Assembly (NCBI GenBank): GCA_017425765.1
Contig: JAFOXE010000005.1
Coordinates: forward strand, 1-5,997
Direction: 5' to 3'
DNA: 5,997 bases
Source of the DNA: Paraprevotella sp.
Lineage (GTDB): Bacteria; Bacteroidota; Bacteroidia; Bacteroidales; Bacteroidaceae
The notes beneath the pieces are model-generated. The model was not told where the DNA came from, made no database searches, and saw only the letters and a list, made by a program, of their open reading frames with translations. Shown one piece after another: positions 5,940-5,997 of this stretch. A program made the translations under genes and the position numbers. The first letter of the stretch is position 1, and each line of letters starts with the position of its first letter.

Positions 5940-5996
5940 TCACGATGGTGTCTTTTTCGTACAGATACAATTATCCCCACATTCAGTACATGCACT
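5940..5996 (-). CDS. Possible C-terminal tail of a Cys-rich protein (partial)
   Basis: Reading leftward from the window edge, one frame gives 18 residues, SACTECGDNCICTKKTPS, then a TGA at 5942-5940. Four cysteines fall within ten residues (C-x2-C-x3-C-x-C), a spacing seen in metal-binding or iron-sulfur tails. Support for a real gene is that a minus-oriented terminator lies about 60 bases beyond the stop. The fragment is too short to identify, and a second minus-strand frame, ending at a TAA at 5907-5905 inside the hairpin, is also open, so this is a tentative call. Confidence 0.35.
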   Translation of the reverse strand, partial: SACTECGDNCICTKKTPS

Positions 5997-5997
5997 A

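Noticed and set aside
5905..5995. Alternative minus-strand frame ending at the TAA at 5907-5905
   Set aside because: It would stop inside the strong hairpin and has unremarkable composition; the Cys-rich frame ending at 5940 leaves both hairpins downstream of the stop. Cannot be fully excluded without more sequence.

Overview
The window looks like chromosomal housekeeping DNA from a member of Bacteroidota, most likely order Bacteroidales (Prevotella/Bacteroides-like). Three things support this. Five gene starts carry the Bacteroidota-type -7 promoter box TAnnTTTG, and most start codons lack a good Shine-Dalgarno sequence. A Bacteroides-type serine palmitoyltransferase is present. There are lipoproteins of Bacteroidales type, one of them of the DUF4923 kind. 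I cannot name the genus from sequence alone.

Layout, left to right. The 5' end of lon (minus strand, cut by the window edge) diverges from trmN6, the tRNA1(Val) A37 N6-methyltransferase, across a 136-base region holding both promoters. trmN6 converges, with only 3 bases between stop codons, on a minus-strand lipid kinase of the diacylglycerol/sphingosine kinase family that starts at GTG. The kinase diverges from spt (serine palmitoyltransferase, first step of sphingolipid synthesis), which ends at a textbook intrinsic terminator. After an AT-rich gap, a second promoter drives a RluA-family pseudouridine synthase. Two short lipoprotein genes follow it with gaps of 35 and 9 bases and no promoter of their own, so the three probably form one operon. 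The right end holds two strong hairpins and what may be the Cys-rich C-terminal tail of a minus-strand gene that enters from beyond the window.

Functionally there are three themes: protein and RNA quality (Lon, TrmN6, RluA-type synthase), membrane lipid chemistry (lipid kinase and Spt sharing one divergent intergenic region), and envelope lipoproteins. The two lipoproteins differ just after the acylated Cys: the second has an acidic K-D-D-E surface-export-like signal and the first does not.

I found no mobile element, CRISPR array, tRNA/rRNA, phage gene or defence system, and no clear undescribed multi-gene system. The points most worth a second look are the lipid kinase beside spt (a possible sphingoid-base or ceramide kinase), the contrasting lipoprotein pair behind an rRNA/tRNA modification enzyme, the right-end double hairpin with interchangeable arms, and the Cys-rich partial frame.
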